Shown in pieces: positions 25,430-33,455 of a stretch of 64,000 nucleotides of DNA. Positions within the stretch are counted from its first letter, which is position 1. The number at the start of each line of letters is the position of its first letter. A program made the translations under genes and the position numbers. The stretch is from DATGPD01 sp041398565 (lineage in GTDB: Bacteria; Planctomycetota; UBA1135; UBA2386). Location of the stretch: NCBI GenBank assembly GCA_041398565.1, contig JAWKUN010000002.1, positions 1,860,001 to 1,924,000 of the forward strand, in the 5' to 3' direction. The notes below the pieces were generated by a model, which saw nothing but the letters and a program-made list of their open reading frames with translations, did not search any database and had not been told where the DNA came from.

Positions 25430-26359
25430 TCAGGCGCGCAGGGCGCCGTCGTCGCGTGCGCGCAGCACCAGCGTGCGCGACGCCACTCCGTGCCTGGCGT
25501 AGGCCTCCGCCATGGCGGCGCCGATGTCGTCGCAACGCTCCTGATGGGTGGTCATCGCCACCAGGGCGGGACCGGCGCCGGAGATCGTGGCCGCGGCGGC
25601 GCCGGCGGCGCGGGCGGCGGCCATCGCCTGGCCCATGCCGGGCGCCGCGTGTTTGCGGTAGGGGACGTGCACTTCGTCTTCGATGCAGTCGCCGAGCAGC
25701 TCTTCGTCGCCCAGCGCCAGGGCGCGCAGCACACCGAGCACGCGTCCCGACGTGCGCGCCGAGGTCGCGTGTGGCAACGAAGCCGGCAGCAGGCGCGCCA
25801 GTTCGGCGACCCCGAGTTGCAGCGCCGGACACACGACCACGAAGTGCCAGGTGTCCAGCAGGGCGTGGGGGAAGACGCGGTAGCGCGTGCGTCCGTACTC
25901 GTCGCGCAGTTCGCTGCAGGTCACCAGACCCCCGACCAGCGACGCCGAGCCGTGCGCAGGATCGCCCCCGAGGTCGACCAGTTCGGTCACCAAGCGCTCG
26001 AAGGGCAGCTCGTCGCGGGCGAAGCGGCTGGCGGCGGCCAGGCCGCAGGCGTAGCTCGCCGAAGTGGTGCCGAGGCCGCACGCCGCCGGGATGTCGCTGT
26101 CGACGACGATGTGCATCGGCGGCAGCTTGATCGCGAAGCGGGTGGCCGCAGCGTGCAGCCCACGCAGGATCGGGTCGTGTCGCGGGTCATCGAACTGCTC
26201 GACGACGCCGGCATGACGCTCGATGGTGGTGGTACCTCTCTTCTTCGTCTCGATGCGCACGCGCATCGTCAGGTCGAGCGCCAAGCCGAGCACGCGGAAG
26301 CCCGGGCCGAGGTTGGCCGAGCTGGCAGGGACCGCGAATTGGTGCGACTCGTTGCTCAC
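25430..26359 (-). CDS. thrB: Homoserine kinase
   Basis: 309 residues of the GHMP kinase superfamily, starting at a GTG. Motif 1 is VPASSANLGPGFRVLGLAL. The ATP-binding loop is IPAACGLGTTSASYACGLAAA, close to the GLGSSSA of ThrB. Motif 3 is AAATISGAGPALVAM. The enzyme phosphorylates L-homoserine on the way to threonine. Length and motif order fit ThrB rather than mevalonate-pathway kinases. No other threonine genes are adjacent. Confidence 0.88.
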   Translation of the reverse strand: MSNESHQFAVPASSANLGPGFRVLGLALDLTMRVRIETKKRGTTTIERHAGVVEQFDDPRHDPILRGLHAAATRFAIKLPPMHIVVDSDIPAACGLGTTSASYACGLAAASRFARDELPFERLVTELVDLGGDPAHGSASLVGGLVTCSELRDEYGRTRYRVFPHALLDTWHFVVVCPALQLGVAELARLLPASLPHATSARTSGRVLGVLRALALGDEELLGDCIEDEVHVPYRKHAAPGMGQAMAAARAAGAAAATISGAGPALVAMTTHQERCDDIGAAMAEAYARHGVASRTLVLRARDDGALRA

Positions 26360-26427
26360 CGTGACGACATGGGCGTCCCTAGCATCGGCCTACCGGAGGG
26401 GAGCGCATGAGACGGCGCCGCCGGCGG

Positions 26428-27057
26428 CTACTCGCCACCCAGCAGCAGCCCGCCGCCGCCGCCTTGATTGTTCTCGAAACAGACCAGGTCGACGAGCAGT
26501 GTCGCGAAGATCAACAGCGGCCGGACCGCCTCCAGCTCGGGCGTCGGATCGTACTCGAGCCCGAACACGTCGGCGTCGGTGAACATCTCCTTCAGCAGGC
26601 CGCCCCACTGCTTCTTGATGACCCCGACCTCCTGGCCGCGGAACCGCAGCGTGAACGTCCACATGCGCAGCCACGGGCTGTCCAGGCTGAACAGCTCGGC
26701 GCCGTCCTTGTTCTCGACGGTGAAGCGCCGGTGCACCCACGAGAAGCGGCGCTGGATGGCGCCCAGCTTGCGGCCGTCGGCGAAGACCTCGACCCGGTGG
26801 AAGAACCAGGTGAACGGCTTGTCACCGCGTGCCACCTCCTTGCCGTCGGCGTCGAGCACGTGCAGGACCGCTTTGCGGCCGGACCCGAAGACCTGACGGC
26901 CGAGCGCCCGCCCGAGGCCGCCGCCTTCCTCGGCGGCGTAACCGATGAGGTTGCCGGCCTCGTCCTTCAACTCGTAGCGGTTCCGCGACTCGAAACCGAC
27001 CAGGATCTCGCCCCACTCCTTGATCTGGTGGACCAGGATGCGCCTGCGCATGACCAT
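26428..27057 (-). CDS. Phospholipid scramblase / LURP-one-like protein
   Basis: 209 residues. The order of beta strands and motifs (RRILVHQIKEWGEILVGFESRNRYEL, IGYAAEEGGG, RRFSWVHRRFTVENKDG, SPWLRMWTFTLRF) fits the scramblase/Tubby-like barrel. A hydrophobic C-terminal helix (LLIFATLLVDLVCFENNQ) is followed by a glycine-rich tail (GGGGGLLLGG). Eukaryotic relatives move lipids between leaflets; the role of bacterial members is unclear. An ATG 6 nt downstream is an alternative start. Confidence 0.8.
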   Translation of the reverse strand: MVMRRRILVHQIKEWGEILVGFESRNRYELKDEAGNLIGYAAEEGGGLGRALGRQVFGSGRKAVLHVLDADGKEVARGDKPFTWFFHRVEVFADGRKLGAIQRRFSWVHRRFTVENKDGAELFSLDSPWLRMWTFTLRFRGQEVGVIKKQWGGLLKEMFTDADVFGLEYDPTPELEAVRPLLIFATLLVDLVCFENNQGGGGGLLLGGE

Positions 27058-27103
27058 GCTGGAAGAAGCGTAGCCGGGCGTGGGCGGAAAACCGCGCCGC
27101 CGT

Positions 27104-28738
27104 TCACTTGGCGAGCCGCGGAGCGCTGTGCCCTTGCTGGCGCACGCGCTGCAGCAGCTCGTGCAGATCGCGGGCGACTTCGGCGTGCTCGGCGACCACG
27201 TCGCGGCGTTGCCCGAGGTCCTCGGTCAGGTCGAACAGCGCCGTCTTGCCCGCCAGCGGCTCGTAGCCCTCGGCGTCGGCGAACCACGGCGGGACGCGCG
27301 TGTGCGTGCCGTCGGCGGGCTCGAGCAGGACCCAACGCCCGCGGCGAATGGCCCAGCGGTCGGCGTAGGTGTTGTGCACCAGGAACTCGCGCACCTGTGC
27401 CACCTCGCCCCGCCATAGCGCCAGGCAATCGAAGCTGTCCTCGGCAGCGTCGTCGGGCAGGGCGTGGCCGAGGACGGCGGCGAAGGTCGCCATGAGATCG
27501 ACCTGGCCGACGAGAGCGTCGCACACGCTGCCGGCGTGCACCTTGCCGGGCCAGCGTACCACGAACGGCACGCGGTGGCCGCCTTCCCAGACGTCGCGTT
27601 TGAGGCCGCGCAGCGGTCCCATGCTGCGGTGCTCGAAGCGACGCACGCGCTCGTGCGCGTAGTGCTCGGGGCCGTTGTCGGCGGTGAACACGACGATGGT
27701 GTCGCCGGCGAGGTCGAGCTCGTCGAGCGCGTCGAGGATGCGCCCGGCGCAGGTATCGCTCTCGACGACGTAGTCGCCGTACGGCCCGGCCTTCGACTTG
27801 CCGGCGAACGCGGCGCTCGGCACGATCGGCGCGTGCGGTGATGTCCACGGGAAGTAGAGGAAGAACGGGGAGGCGCTGTCCTTGCGGCCGCGCAGCCACT
27901 CCACCGCCGCGTCGGTGAGCCGCGGCATGACGTCGTCGAGCTTCCAGCCCTCGACCATCGGACCCGGCCGGCACTCGGCGACTCCCTCGCCCGGGGTCGG
28001 GTCGGCCCTGAACGGCAGCGTCGGTGCCGTCAGGACACGGTCGTCCTCGATCCATGCGTAGGGGGGGAAGTTCGGCACGTCGTCGCCGAAGTAGTGGTCG
28101 AAGCCGTGGGCGAGCGGGCCGTCGGGGATCGGCTTGGACCAATCGAACGCGTCGGCCGGGTAGCCGCGCTTCTTGCCGTCGACCACGGTCTCGTGCGCGC
28201 CCTCGCGCATGATGGCGCGCCAGTCCCAACCGAGGTGCCACTTGCCGATGCAGGCGGTGTGGTAGCCGTGACGTGCGAACATGGCCGGCATCGTCAGGCG
28301 CTGGCGCGGAATGACCGAGGCACCGAAGCTGCCGACGATCTCGTGGAAGCGCCGCCAGTGGTGCTGGCCGGTCAAGAGGGCGTAGCGGCTCGGCGTGCAG
28401 ATGCCCGACGAGCTGTGCGCGTCGGTGAAACGCATGCCCTCACGCACCAGGCGATCGAGGTTGGGCGTCGGGATCTTGCTGTCCGGGTTCTGCGCGGCGA
28501 GGTCGCCGTAGCCCATGTCGTCGGCATAGAGGATGACGACGTTCGGGGGGCGCGCGACGTCGGGCTGCGCCCACGCCGGGGCGCCGGCGAGCGCCAGCCA
28601 GGCGAGGTGGAGCTGCCAAGGCAGCCGGCTTCCTTGCTCGGTGTCGCCGAGACCGGGCCGTCGGTGTGCGCGGCTTGCGTCGAGTCGGCAGTTGGGGCTG
28701 CGCGGGGGTCGTGGGGGCGGAGAGGATCGGCGCGCCAT
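27104..28738 (-). CDS. Sulfatase (formylglycine-dependent, exported)
   Basis: 544 residues. The metal-binding motif NVVILYADDMGYGD lies near residue 66 and the sulfatase signature C-T-P-S-R at 114-118, whose Cys is converted to formylglycine. Further motifs are GKWHLGWDWR, YFPWTSPHAPIVPS and VFTADNGPEHY. It should hydrolyse sulfate esters, probably of algal or host polysaccharides. A hydrophobic segment ending APAWAQ (near 42-58) looks like a signal peptide, but ~40 polar residues precede it, so the true start may be downstream or non-standard. A maturase is not visible here. Confidence 0.88.
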   Translation of the reverse strand: MARRSSPPPRPPRSPNCRLDASRAHRRPGLGDTEQGSRLPWQLHLAWLALAGAPAWAQPDVARPPNVVILYADDMGYGDLAAQNPDSKIPTPNLDRLVREGMRFTDAHSSSGICTPSRYALLTGQHHWRRFHEIVGSFGASVIPRQRLTMPAMFARHGYHTACIGKWHLGWDWRAIMREGAHETVVDGKKRGYPADAFDWSKPIPDGPLAHGFDHYFGDDVPNFPPYAWIEDDRVLTAPTLPFRADPTPGEGVAECRPGPMVEGWKLDDVMPRLTDAAVEWLRGRKDSASPFFLYFPWTSPHAPIVPSAAFAGKSKAGPYGDYVVESDTCAGRILDALDELDLAGDTIVVFTADNGPEHYAHERVRRFEHRSMGPLRGLKRDVWEGGHRVPFVVRWPGKVHAGSVCDALVGQVDLMATFAAVLGHALPDDAAEDSFDCLALWRGEVAQVREFLVHNTYADRWAIRRGRWVLLEPADGTHTRVPPWFADAEGYEPLAGKTALFDLTEDLGQRRDVVAEHAEVARDLHELLQRVRQQGHSAPRLAK

Positions 28739-28780
28739 GCCGTGAGGGTAGCGCGACGTCGCCGGCCATCGCCAGCCGTC

Positions 28781-30070
28781 TCAGGTCTGACCGGCGGCGC
28801 CGACCTCGAAGCCGAGCGGCGGCAGGTGGCTCGCGCGCACGCGGCGGCCATTGCGTTCGAACGCCTCCTGAAACTGCTCGACGGTCGCGGTGGCCGGCGC
28901 CCCGGTCAACCACGCGAGGTGCCGGCGGCACGACTCTTTGACCTCGGGCGCACTCGGCCGTTCGAGCAGGCCGGTGAGCACGGTCAGCGCCATCGGGTCG
29001 CGCGCCCGAATCAGGCAGCGTGCCGCCAGCAGGCGCTCGGCCGGGGTCATCATCGGCGCGTGGGCGCGCAGCGCCTCGATGTCGACGCTGTTCGTCTGCT
29101 CGAGGCACAGCATGGCGAGTTCGCGCACGTCCGGACTCTGCATGGTGTCGACCACCACCGACCAGACGCGATCTGTTCGTGCCGGTGCGCGGCCGAGCTG
29201 GCCCAGGAAGGTCAGCGCGGCGCGCTTGACGTCATCGGTGCGGGTGCCGAGGCAGTGCAGCACCTGCTCCTCGTACTCCTCGTTGCAGGAGCAGCGCGCG
29301 AGAGCCAGGATGGCCATGCTGGTGGCGCGGCCATCGCCGTGGATCAGCATCCGTTCGAGCTCGTCGCGCAGCTCGACCGACGGGATGTGCGGTACGGCGC
29401 GCAGCGCGGCTTCGCGTTCGAGCCGGTCTTCGCTCACCAGGCAGGCGACCAGTGCTTGCGGTGGCAGCTCGCCGCCGCTGCGCGCCACGGTGTCCAGCGT
29501 GCCGATGCGCACGCGGGCGTCGTCGTTGCCCAGGAAGTCGCCCAGCTCGGCGCGGCTCCAGGGTGCGAGTCGGTGGGCGACACCGATGGCAGCAACCTGC
29601 GCGCCGCCACCGCCACCGCCGCCACCGCCGGTGGCGATGTTGGCCACCTGGGCCCGCACCTCGTCGCCGCCGACGACCTCGGCGCACGCGATCAGGCGCG
29701 CCTGCGCCGTCGCGTCCTTCTGCCTTACGGAGTCGCGCAGCGACTCGCGCAACGCCAGGCGGAAGCGCGCCATGTCCTCGTTGGTGCTCAGGCGGGTCGC
29801 CAGGGCGGCCTTGTCGGCCGGGCACCAGGCCGCGGCCAAGGCATCTGCTGCCGCCTTTACCTTGGCCTTGCCGATCACGATCGGGTCGAACGACCGCAGG
29901 CGCACGATGTGCGGCTGCGACAGCAGGGCGCCGATCGAGAACACCAGCGCGCCGCCCATGCACACGACCAGGCCGAGGCGGGTCCAGAAGATCTGGTTGC
30001 TGCGGGGCTTGGGTGGCTCGGGCGCCGGCTGTGGCGGCCGTTGCCGCTGCTGCTGCACGGCGCGTCTCAT
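28781..30070 (-). CDS. Membrane-anchored HEAT-repeat-like protein of the pilin-like operon
   Basis: 429 residues. The first ~25 residues are rich in Q and P, then a single membrane helix (LGLVVCMGGALVFSIGALLS). The large remainder is alpha-helical with HEAT-like units (ARVRIGTLDTVARSGG, LEREAALRAVPHIPSVELRDEL, VKRAALTFLGQLG, PDVRELAMLCLEQT). A run of nine glycines near residue 148 is encoded by a GGC/GGT microsatellite at about 29602-29635. Its ATG overlaps the stop of the PilX-like gene (ATGA), placing it last in the operon. It may be a scaffold; this is unproven. Confidence 0.7.
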   Translation of the reverse strand: MRRAVQQQRQRPPQPAPEPPKPRSNQIFWTRLGLVVCMGGALVFSIGALLSQPHIVRLRSFDPIVIGKAKVKAAADALAAAWCPADKAALATRLSTNEDMARFRLALRESLRDSVRQKDATAQARLIACAEVVGGDEVRAQVANIATGGGGGGGGGAQVAAIGVAHRLAPWSRAELGDFLGNDDARVRIGTLDTVARSGGELPPQALVACLVSEDRLEREAALRAVPHIPSVELRDELERMLIHGDGRATSMAILALARCSCNEEYEEQVLHCLGTRTDDVKRAALTFLGQLGRAPARTDRVWSVVVDTMQSPDVRELAMLCLEQTNSVDIEALRAHAPMMTPAERLLAARCLIRARDPMALTVLTGLLERPSAPEVKESCRRHLAWLTGAPATATVEQFQEAFERNGRRVRASHLPPLGFEVGAAGQT

Positions 30071-31179
30071 TGCCGGCGCAGCTCCTGCCAGCCGTTGAAG
30101 GCGACGTAGAGGCCGGTGGTGGCGCTGGCGAAGTCGAGCGCCGTGCTCGAGAACTGCAGGTCGAAGTTGCCCCGCAGGTCGACGGTGGCTGCCGAAGGGC
30201 CTTGCAGCATGGCGCCGCGGATGAGCGCCGAGCCCGACCCGTTGCTGATGTTGCCCAGCACGATGATGAGTCCGTCGAAGCTGAAGTTGCCCATCACCTC
30301 GAGGTCGCCGGTCACCACCAGCACGCCGCCGCCGTGGCTGGTGCCGGTGAGCTTGAGGTTGCCGTTGCGGTAGGTGATGCGCGGGTCGTTGCTCGCCATG
30401 TCGCCGAACGACAGGCCGGGATACAGCGCGCTGGTCAGGACGAGGTCGGCGACGTTCTGCACGATGCTGACGAGGTCGTCGAGGTCGAGCGGCGTCATGG
30501 TGCCGAGGCTCGGAGGGCCGCCCGGGCCGTCGATGCGCGCCTGCTCCGCCGCGGTCAGCGAGGCCAGCAGATTGGCGGTGGTGCCGGGAGTGAAGATCGA
30601 CAGCGCCGGGACGTCGCCGGCGCCGCCGGCGTCGAAACCCGACAGGTGCGACGACCCGCCGATCCGCAGGTCGACAGCCGGGTTGGCGACGCCGAGAGCG
30701 GTGGTCACGTTGGGGAACAGCGGCACCGGTCCCAAGTAGGCGGCCAGGCGGCGTTGCACGCCGCGGTAGCGGCCGGTGACGACGACCTGGAACACGTCCT
30801 CGTCGTCGTCGGCGGTGTCGAGCCTGCCGTCGTTGTCGTTGTCGAGACCGTCGTGGAGCAGGTGCGTGGCCTCGACGTGGTAGGAGGTGTCGGGGCCGAG
30901 CTGACGGTCGTAGGTGGCGCCGTCGTTCAACATGCCCCGGCGGCCGCAGAAGATGGCGTAGTCGACGCCGGACTCGGCAGCCATCAGCGCTCGCTCGAGC
31001 CCGCGCTCGCGCTGCAGCTCGTCGCTGCGCGACACCAGGACCGAGCTGAACAGGCCGACCAACAGGACGGCGGGGATCAGGGTGGTCAGCACCAGGAGGA
31101 GGGCGAACCCGGACTCGGCGCGCTGCGCCGTGGTGGCAGACCCATCGCTGTGCATGCTGCTTCGGCTGGGCAGTCCCAT
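30067..31179 (-). CDS. PilX-like pilus/secretion assembly protein
   Basis: 370 residues from the ATG at 31179, chosen because GGAGG lies 5 nt upstream; an ATG at 31191 (TGATG junction) is an alternative. Residues ~23-48 (SGFALLLVLTTLIPAVLLVGLFSSVLVS) form the N-terminal helix typical of PilX/GspK-like minor pseudopilins, followed by RALMAAESGVDYAIF. An acidic DGLDNDNDGRLDTADDDED loop could bind calcium. A beta-rich C-terminal region follows (LTGTSHGGGVLVVTGDLEVMGNFSF). Probably a minor component of a pilus-like or type II secretion filament. Confidence 0.75.
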   Translation of the reverse strand: MGLPSRSSMHSDGSATTAQRAESGFALLLVLTTLIPAVLLVGLFSSVLVSRSDELQRERGLERALMAAESGVDYAIFCGRRGMLNDGATYDRQLGPDTSYHVEATHLLHDGLDNDNDGRLDTADDDEDVFQVVVTGRYRGVQRRLAAYLGPVPLFPNVTTALGVANPAVDLRIGGSSHLSGFDAGGAGDVPALSIFTPGTTANLLASLTAAEQARIDGPGGPPSLGTMTPLDLDDLVSIVQNVADLVLTSALYPGLSFGDMASNDPRITYRNGNLKLTGTSHGGGVLVVTGDLEVMGNFSFDGLIIVLGNISNGSGSALIRGAMLQGPSAATVDLRGNFDLQFSSTALDFASATTGLYVAFNGWQELRRQ

Positions 31180-31190
31180 GGACACCTCCA

Positions 31191-31832
31191 TCAGTTGTTG
31201 CGTAGGTAGATCGACCGCTCCAGGTGGGCGCGCTCGATGCGCCCGTCGCCCGCGCGCCGGGCGACGGTCATGCGCATGCGCAGAGTTCGCCCTTCGAGCT
31301 CGAAGTCGCACTGCTCGACGTTGCGCACGACGGCGACCTCGGTCGACTCGTGCAGCAGCGTGATGTTGCCCTCGTCGATCAGGCCGTCGCCGTCGTCGTC
31401 GTTGCCGTTGGCGAGTTCGGTGATCTCACGGGTGAAGACCACGCGTCGGGTCGAGGTCGTGAGCCGCGCGTTCATCGACAGCAGCCCCGATGCCGACAGG
31501 AACTCGATGCCCGGCCGCCACACCAGGTCGGTGGGCCCGATCCATTCGCCGACGTAGGTCGCAGCGCCGCTGCCGACGTCGGTGGCCACGGCCTGCGTGC
31601 GCAGGGTCGACATCTTGGCCGCTTGCACGAAGGTGGCCATCACCTGGAAGGCGCGCTGGGCGAGGGCCTGCACTTGGGTCGAGGTGCTCCGCGTGTCGAC
31701 CGCGCGCGTCAGGCCGGCAGTCAGGCTGATGATGCCGCCCAGCATCGGCAGCAGGAAGGTCATGGCGAACAGCGCCTCGACCAGCGAGAAGCCGCGCTCG
31801 GGTGCGGTCGCATCGTCGGACCGGTGCTTCAT
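31191..31832 (-). CDS. Type IV prepilin-like protein
   Basis: 213 residues. ERGFSLVEALFAMTFLLPMLGG is a canonical prepilin N-terminus: cleavage between Gly and Phe, with Glu at +5 of the mature protein. The C-terminal domain carries an acidic GNDDDGDGLIDEGN loop, a likely calcium site, then FELEGRTLRMRMTVARRAG. It overlaps the upstream prepilin gene by ATGA and is followed by the PilX-like gene. Processing needs a PilD-type peptidase, which is not in the window. Confidence 0.85.
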   Translation of the reverse strand: MKHRSDDATAPERGFSLVEALFAMTFLLPMLGGIISLTAGLTRAVDTRSTSTQVQALAQRAFQVMATFVQAAKMSTLRTQAVATDVGSGAATYVGEWIGPTDLVWRPGIEFLSASGLLSMNARLTTSTRRVVFTREITELANGNDDDGDGLIDEGNITLLHESTEVAVVRNVEQCDFELEGRTLRMRMTVARRAGDGRIERAHLERSIYLRNN

Positions 31833-32347
31833 TTGCGTTCCCCCATTTCGCCGACGATCGACTCGTGCCGGCGGGTGCCGGCGCACAGCCAGTCCACCGA
31901 GACCTCGACCCTGTACAGCACCGCGCTGCCCGAGCTCAGCGCCGTGCTCACGGCGATGTGTCCGGGCAGACCGTCGAGGTCGCCGGGCACCGCCGCCAGG
32001 CCGTTGGGCCGGCCGAGGTGGTCGGCCACGGGAAACCCGATGCCGTCGAAGGTGTGCAGCGAGCCGATCGGCACGGTGCGCAGCCGCGCGAAGACGTCGG
32101 CGATGGCGTTGGTGACCAGGGTCGTCTCCAGATTGACGCGCTGGTGCGATCCCTGACGCGCCAGGGCCGAGACCGCGGCACCGACGACCACCAAGGCGAT
32201 GACGGCGGCGAACATCAACTCGAGCAGCATCGAGCCGCGTTGGCCGCCGGCGTCGATGGCGGCGTGAGCACGGGCTCTGCCACGGTGGCTGCGCGCTTCG
32301 CGCTGCGGCGCGGCGCGGTCCTTCGGTCGCTCGTTCAAGCCCCACAC
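31829..32347 (-). CDS. Prepilin-like protein with non-canonical leader
   Basis: Coding potential is clear in the core QRGSMLLELMFAAVIALVVVGAAVSAL: a prepilin helix with Glu at +5 if cleavage falls after the Gly, but with Ser instead of Phe at +1. The start is unclear. The frame is open to a GTG at 32470, which would give a leader of about 80 residues. The GTG at 32347 used here still gives ~38, and no candidate has a good ribosome binding site. The stop overlaps the ATG of the next prepilin gene. First gene of the pilin-like operon. Confidence 0.65.
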   Translation of the reverse strand: MWGLNERPKDRAAPQREARSHRGRARAHAAIDAGGQRGSMLLELMFAAVIALVVVGAAVSALARQGSHQRVNLETTLVTNAIADVFARLRTVPIGSLHTFDGIGFPVADHLGRPNGLAAVPGDLDGLPGHIAVSTALSSGSAVLYRVEVSVDWLCAGTRRHESIVGEMGERK

Positions 32348-32540
32348 GCAGGCGCTATCGAACGAGGTTGGCCGTGCCTGGATCACGACGTCTCGCCGCG
32401 GGACTCTTCGACGGTCCGCCGCGACGGCACGCGCTGTGGGCCCGATGCGGTCGATCTCATACCGTGCCACCCGACCGGGGGGTTCCCGGAAGACAGGGGG
32501 CGTCGGACGTCGTGTCCGTCAGCCCGTTCTCTCGGGCGGC

Positions 32541-32617
32541 GTCACGCGGCCGTGTCACGCGGCCGTGTCACTCGCCCGTGTCGCTCGGCTGTGTCGCTCG
32601 GCTGTCACTCGGCCGTG
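32541..32617. repeat. Degenerate ~13-nt tandem repeat
   Basis: About six imperfect copies of a GTGTCRCTCGGCC-like unit, 11-13 nt long, fill the gap between the pilin operon and the cyclophilin gene. They run into the last codons of the cyclophilin gene, whose stop is at 32605-32607. Confidence 0.7.
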
Positions 32618-33360
32618 ATCACCGCCGCTTCGATCGACAGCGGTTCGGTGGTGACACCTTTGGGCTTGGTGCCGCAGGCTTCGAGCGCCCGCAGCGTGTC
32701 CATGCCGTCGACCACCTCGCCGAAGATCGTGTGCTTGTCATCCAGCCACGGGGTGGGCTGGAAGGTGAGGAAGAACTGCGAGCCATCGGTGCCGGGGCCG
32801 CGGTTCGCCATGCTGAGCAAGCCGCCACGGTTGTGGCGCACGTCCGGGTCGAACTCGCCGTCGTAGGCGTAGCCCGGCGATCCGGAGCCGTTGCCGAGCG
32901 GGTCGCCGCCCTGTGCCATGAACTCGGGGATGACGCGGTGGAAGGGGATGCCGTCGTAGAAGCCGAGCTGCGTCAGGTAGATCGTGCTCGACACGTGCAT
33001 CGGCGCCACCTTGGGCTTCAGCTGGATCTTCACCACGCCCTTGTTGGTGCGCAACGTCCAGTAGTAGGTGCGCTCGTCGAAGGTGAGGAGCGGCGGCTTC
33101 GGCAAGTGGATCTTCCAGTTGCCGGTCTTGTCGATCGCCTGCTCGGCGATGAACGCCTGCATGACCGCCAGCGGGTCCTTGGCCGCGGCCTCGGCCGGCT
33201 GGCCCGGCTGCGGCGCGGCGGCCGGCTCGCCCTGGGCGGGCGTGGTCTTCGGATCGCCGGGCGCCGGCGCAGTGGTCGGCGATTGTTCGGGTGAGCAAGC
33301 CGCCACCAGGGTGGCGAGCAGGAACGTCGAGAACGAGCGCGTCGGTTTCACGGAGGTCAC
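32605..33360 (-). CDS. Cyclophilin-type peptidyl-prolyl isomerase, lipoprotein
   Basis: 251 residues from a GTG. The signal ends in the lipobox LVAAC, followed by a proline/alanine-rich linker (about 25-60) and a cyclophilin domain. Visible motifs are GVVKIQLKPKVAP, FYDGIPFHRVIPEFMAQGGD with the catalytic Arg, GLLSMANRGPGTDGSQFFLTF and HTIFGEVVDGMDTL. It should catalyse cis-trans prolyl isomerisation of exported proteins while anchored to a membrane. Its 3' end overlaps the 13-nt tandem repeat. Confidence 0.92.
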   Translation of the reverse strand: MTSVKPTRSFSTFLLATLVAACSPEQSPTTAPAPGDPKTTPAQGEPAAAPQPGQPAEAAAKDPLAVMQAFIAEQAIDKTGNWKIHLPKPPLLTFDERTYYWTLRTNKGVVKIQLKPKVAPMHVSSTIYLTQLGFYDGIPFHRVIPEFMAQGGDPLGNGSGSPGYAYDGEFDPDVRHNRGGLLSMANRGPGTDGSQFFLTFQPTPWLDDKHTIFGEVVDGMDTLRALEACGTKPKGVTTEPLSIEAAVITAE

Positions 33361-33455
33361 ATCGTAAGGCCGTGGCCGCGCGGGCGAGCGTCCGTGCTGG
33401 CAAAGTGGCGGTTGCCGGGCTCGCCTGCACCCGCACCTCCTGCGACGATGCGGCG

